NCBI GenBank assembly: GCA_004764695.1
Contig: SMSO01000034.1
Coordinates: 947,501 to 1,011,500, forward strand
Direction of reading: 5' to 3'
Source: Schizochytrium sp. TIO01
Taxonomy: Eukaryota > Sar > Bigyra > Thraustochytrida > Thraustochytriidae
Length of the DNA: 64,000 nucleotides
Part shown: one piece after another, positions 60,872 to 64,000 of the stretch
Layout: the number at the start of each line of letters is the position of its first letter
Position numbering within the stretch: position 1 is the first letter of the stretch
Notes under the pieces: generated by a model
Database searches by the model: none
Told to the model about the DNA's origin: nothing
The model's input: only the letters and a program-made list of their open reading frames with translations
Translations under genes and position numbers: made by a program

Positions 60872-61612
60872 AATGACTTTCTCCAGCGACCGTAGTACGA
60901 TAAAGCCTTGCCTTTGTCTTAGCCCCTCGCAAGCCCACAAAGCTTTCAGGTTGGAAATGGATTTGCTGTTCGTTCACAGTTCTTAAATTATTATTACTAC
61001 TGTTATTAAAATCTTATAATAATCATGAACATGCTTTTCAGTCATTAGGACATTAATAGGTCAATTGTCAAGTGATGAATCTAAACCGCAAAATAATACT
61101 TTTCACCCATTGAAACGCACAGAAATAGATAGAGTAGTATGTGCCATCAACACATTGATATTCATGACCGGCTAATGCTTCTAAACTGCAAGATTTAAAG
61201 GCAAGCTTCAATCCATGTAGATCACGATAGCTTCACCAATCAAAAGTCAGTAAACTGGCGTCGAGAGAGGTAACGCAAACACACAAGATACAAAAATGCT
61301 ACAAGCAACTTTCTTTGTAAAAACAAAAAAAAACAAAAAAACAAAAAAACACTCAAACACTCACAGCATCATAAACCTCTTAGAGAGACTGTTGCATAAA
61401 CGTGGCTGAGAAATCGGTCAAGATTATTGTTGTTCTCATCGGATCTGACTCGTTTTAGAAACCTGTGTTTGCCTTGTTAATATGTGAAGCAAAGAGATGA
61501 CCTCTAAGTAGGGACATCGAATATTATTTCAATGTTCTCAACATATAGAAGCACTCTCTTCATGGTCTGTAGGACCTAGTTAGAAAGCATTCGACTTTTT
61601 AAAATTAATTTA

Positions 61613-61680
<68 letters not shown>

Positions 61681-63050
61681 AAGAAGAAGAATCCTTATAA
61701 GGTCGGGTTTTCTTGAATTTTTGCCGACTTATCTCTTTAGCATGTGATTCAGAGATCTTCAAGGGGCGCGCGGGGGGGGGGTTCTCCTCACATTCGCGAG
61801 TGTCCATACAAACACGCAAGCAAGACGAAGAGGATAGCGACGCTAGATATCTGTGATAGATTTTCTCAAGGCGATGTGCTTTGTTTGTTTGATACTTGGT
61901 TTTTACCCAGTCAAACAGTTCGATAGACTCTTGAAATGTTTCTCATGCACCTTTTGCGCGAAGCTGAGCAGAGCTTGCACTGAGGATCAAAGATGATTAG
62001 CTGGTAATGGTATGGACCACACGTGTAGCTGCGCAAATCGACACAAAACAATGGTAGTAGGTTCTGTATTTGACACAACTCAAAGATGGATGGATGAATA
62101 TACAAGCTTAAACACAAGAATCAAAGCTATCTTTGATGAAAAAGGATGCTTTAATGCCTCATCTATCAACAAGTCACACTCTCGGATTTTACAGATATGA
62201 TATACACACACAGAGGCTCCCCTCTGTACATGTATAGTCTATGCATCTTTGACCAGTAGCTGCTGCCGTATAAAGGGCACACTCGAAAGAAGCGTTGACA
62301 CTCTTATCAGCATATGACGATTTCTTGCTAGTTGCAGTGCTTGTACCAGGCAACCTTCTTAGTTACGGAAAAGGCCCAAATGCTACATCTAACAAGTATA
62401 AAGAAGCACAGATCAACCTAGATGGGGAAAAAAGAAGAAATATTATTTTAATTCTTGGAAATGCAGGTATACTCGTCAGCAAGCTAGAGAATCAGCAAAT
62501 ATGCATACAAATAATACAAATTACAGAGGAGCTCATCATACTTAACACATGCACAAACAAGAACAAGACTATCTTGAAGCACAACCTATTTGAGAACGCC
62601 AATATCCTGAGGCTTTTTAAAGACCCCGCATTCTCTGTTCAAGGTCGATAAAGGAACCAGAGAGTCTACGAAGAAAGCATCACTATTACGGAAATCTCAT
62701 TTGAGGCCTATGTTTCATTCAGTAAGGTATTCCCAGGGGTGTCAAGATTGCAAGATCAAGGTTCATAATGACAAAAGGTTGAGCAAAAGAAGAAAAAAAA
62801 AGAGACGTAACATAGTGCTCAAATTGATGAGTTGCTATTCCATTTGCAACTAGTAAACTAAAAAGGTAGATCTCAAAACACAAACGCCAACTCACTGACA
62901 ACCTAAGTATCAAAATACGCGTTGATTGTAGCGTGAGCCTACATTTAGCTTCTATCCTTACTCATCCAATAAAAGCAAGTCAAAGTAGTAAAGGCTGGAG
63001 GTAGCGAGGAGTCAATTTACGGGCAATCCGCATTAATTAAGCTAGATGGC
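60872..63050. other. Intergenic region, 2.2 kb, with microsatellites
   Basis: Between the arginase-family gene and the protease gene. It contains an A7C-type repeat (61326-61351) and paired AAT/AAG arrays (61615-61691). A plus-strand frame at 62295-62651 lacks an ATG and a domain and is not supported. No RNA gene recognised. Confidence 0.45.
61615..61691. repeat. (AAT)n followed by (AAG)n
   Basis: About twelve AAT units immediately followed by about thirteen AAG units, the same order as the TAA/GAA pair at 13938-14124. The minus-strand frame through it (poly-Ser, poly-Tyr) is an artefact. Confidence 0.95.
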
Positions 63051-64000
63051 TCAAAAGAGGAGAGCCACGAAGCACATTAAAAGTAAGAGGAGCGGGCCAG
63101 CAACATGCTGACGAGATGCAGGGCTTGGGCTGCTGGTAGGCACTGTTCCGATATAGTCCACTCCGGAGTCTTGAAATGTGAGGAAGTAGTCGTCACCAGT
63201 GACATGAGCAGCATAGTAATGGATCCAATATTCATAGTAAGAGACACGAGTATAAACATCTGGGTAAGCAGGCTCTGTATCTGCGCAATCAAATCCCCAA
63301 GAAACAATTCCAATAACCACTTCCGTTGAGTTGGATCTTGTTACCATCAAAGGACCACCAGAATCACCTTGGCAAGAGCCTTTGCCGCTACTCATCGCAC
63401 AAACTTCCACATCGCTATCAAGAGGAGCACCACCACTGCTGATAAGAGTATAGCATTTTAAGTTTGAAATGATTTGGAGTGTGACTTCGCGCAGGTATGA
63501 AGTAACAGAATTTCCATAGCCTGTGACACCATAGCCAGAAACTGTAGCATTCTCACCTACAGTAAGTTCAATGTTTTTACCAGCCAACACAGCAGGAGTG
63601 GCAGAAACTGAGGTCGAGTCTGTGAAGGCAAGATATGCAATGTCATTTTGGTATACGGTGCTATCATAATCTTGATGCACTACTTTGTATCTAGCTGAAG
63701 CCAGAAAATACGCGTCGGAGTCAGAGTCGGGGTCAGAGTTGTACATCTCGATATTGTTCACAAGAAACAATGCATATGCTGCGTTCAACGTATCAACAAC
63801 ACAATGGGCTGCAGTGAGCACCATATGGTAGCCTCCATTATGCCCAACATAGCTGCCTCCACACAAGTATGTTCCGTCCGACTCAACTAGCAAAAGGGCA
63901 ACAAGCCATTCCCTCTTTGTTGGATCTGCAACCACTCCATCCACGATACGAGTCGAAGCCAAACTCGACCTAATCGATGCGACAGACTCTGCGTCGAGAT
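63051..64000 (-). CDS. Trypsin-like serine protease, secreted or surface-anchored (partial at right edge)
   Basis: The minus-strand frame is open from the stop at 63051 through the end of the window with no ATG near 63962, so the start lies outside. Upstream residues (SVASIRSSLASTR) look like a propeptide that ends in the activation site R-IVDG. The catalytic triad is complete: His in TAAHC (codons 63801-63812), Asp in NDIAYL (63630-63647) and Ser in GDSGGP (63351-63368). Cysteines consistent with S1-family disulphides are present. A Ser/Pro-rich stretch follows the protease domain, and the last 17 residues are strongly hydrophobic (LLLLLMCFVALLF), like a GPI-attachment signal or membrane anchor. 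Probably a processed extracellular protease. Confidence 0.88.
   Translation of the reverse strand, partial: LDAESVASIRSSLASTRIVDGVVADPTKREWLVALLLVESDGTYLCGGSYVGHNGGYHMVLTAAHCVVDTLNAAYALFLVNNIEMYNSDPDSDSDAYFLASARYKVVHQDYDSTVYQNDIAYLAFTDSTSVSATPAVLAGKNIELTVGENATVSGYGVTGYGNSVTSYLREVTLQIISNLKCYTLISSGGAPLDSDVEVCAMSSGKGSCQGDSGGPLMVTRSNSTEVVIGIVSWGFDCADTEPAYPDVYTRVSYYEYWIHYYAAHVTGDDYFLTFQDSGVDYIGTVPTSSPSPASRQHVAGPLLLLLMCFVALLF

Noticed and set aside
62295-62651. 118-codon plus-strand frame upstream of the protease gene
   Set aside because: No ATG near the start, Asn/Ile/Lys-rich as expected for AT-rich DNA, and no domain.

Overview
The window reads as nuclear DNA of an intron-poor, unicellular eukaryote. 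The large genes are uninterrupted ATG-started reading frames of 230-1970 codons on both strands. Their products are eukaryote-specific: an HRD1 ubiquitin ligase, the CPSF73 endonuclease, RIO1 kinase, nucleolar ribosome-assembly factors, and SH2, SAM, WW and IQ domain proteins. There is no operon structure, rRNA or tRNA. A stramenopile, perhaps labyrinthulomycete-like, is my best guess from the gene style (few introns, an SH2-TPR protein), but this is inference and other protist lineages are possible.

Layout. Positions 1-392 hold the N-terminal end of a glutamine-rich protein that runs off the left edge on the minus strand. Positions 393 to about 22,000 are a 21.6-kb gene-poor stretch. It is filled with microsatellites (GAAA, TGAA, GACA, GA, TAA and GCATT families), AT-rich spacer, small palindromes, one short poly(A)-tailed insertion with target-site duplications (8682-8804), and a patch that may be decayed coding sequence (19020-19660). 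I could not support any intact gene there.

From 22,077 to the right edge the window is gene-dense, with 14 genes on alternating strands: IQ/EF/WW/LRR/ubiquitin-like giant (+), DDX51/Dbp6 helicase (+), NOM1/Sgd1 (-), SAM-domain membrane protein (+), SH2-TPR protein (-), HRD1 E3 ligase (+), CxFxP-repeat protein (+), unassigned 728-residue protein (-), CPSF73 (-), NOP9 (+), MPP6 (-), RIO1 kinase (+, reading frame broken by one base), arginase-family protein (-), and a trypsin-like protease (-, partial at the right edge).

How they work together. Five of the 14 genes (DDX51, NOM1, NOP9, MPP6, RIO1) act in ribosomal RNA processing or ribosomal subunit maturation, and CPSF73 cuts pre-mRNA 3' ends. 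The neighbourhood is therefore enriched in nuclear RNA-processing genes. HRD1 belongs to ER-associated degradation. The LRR giant, the SH2-TPR protein and the SAM protein look like scaffolds for signalling or the cytoskeleton. Start codons were placed at ATG codons; several frames extend upstream only through non-ATG codons and were trimmed accordingly.
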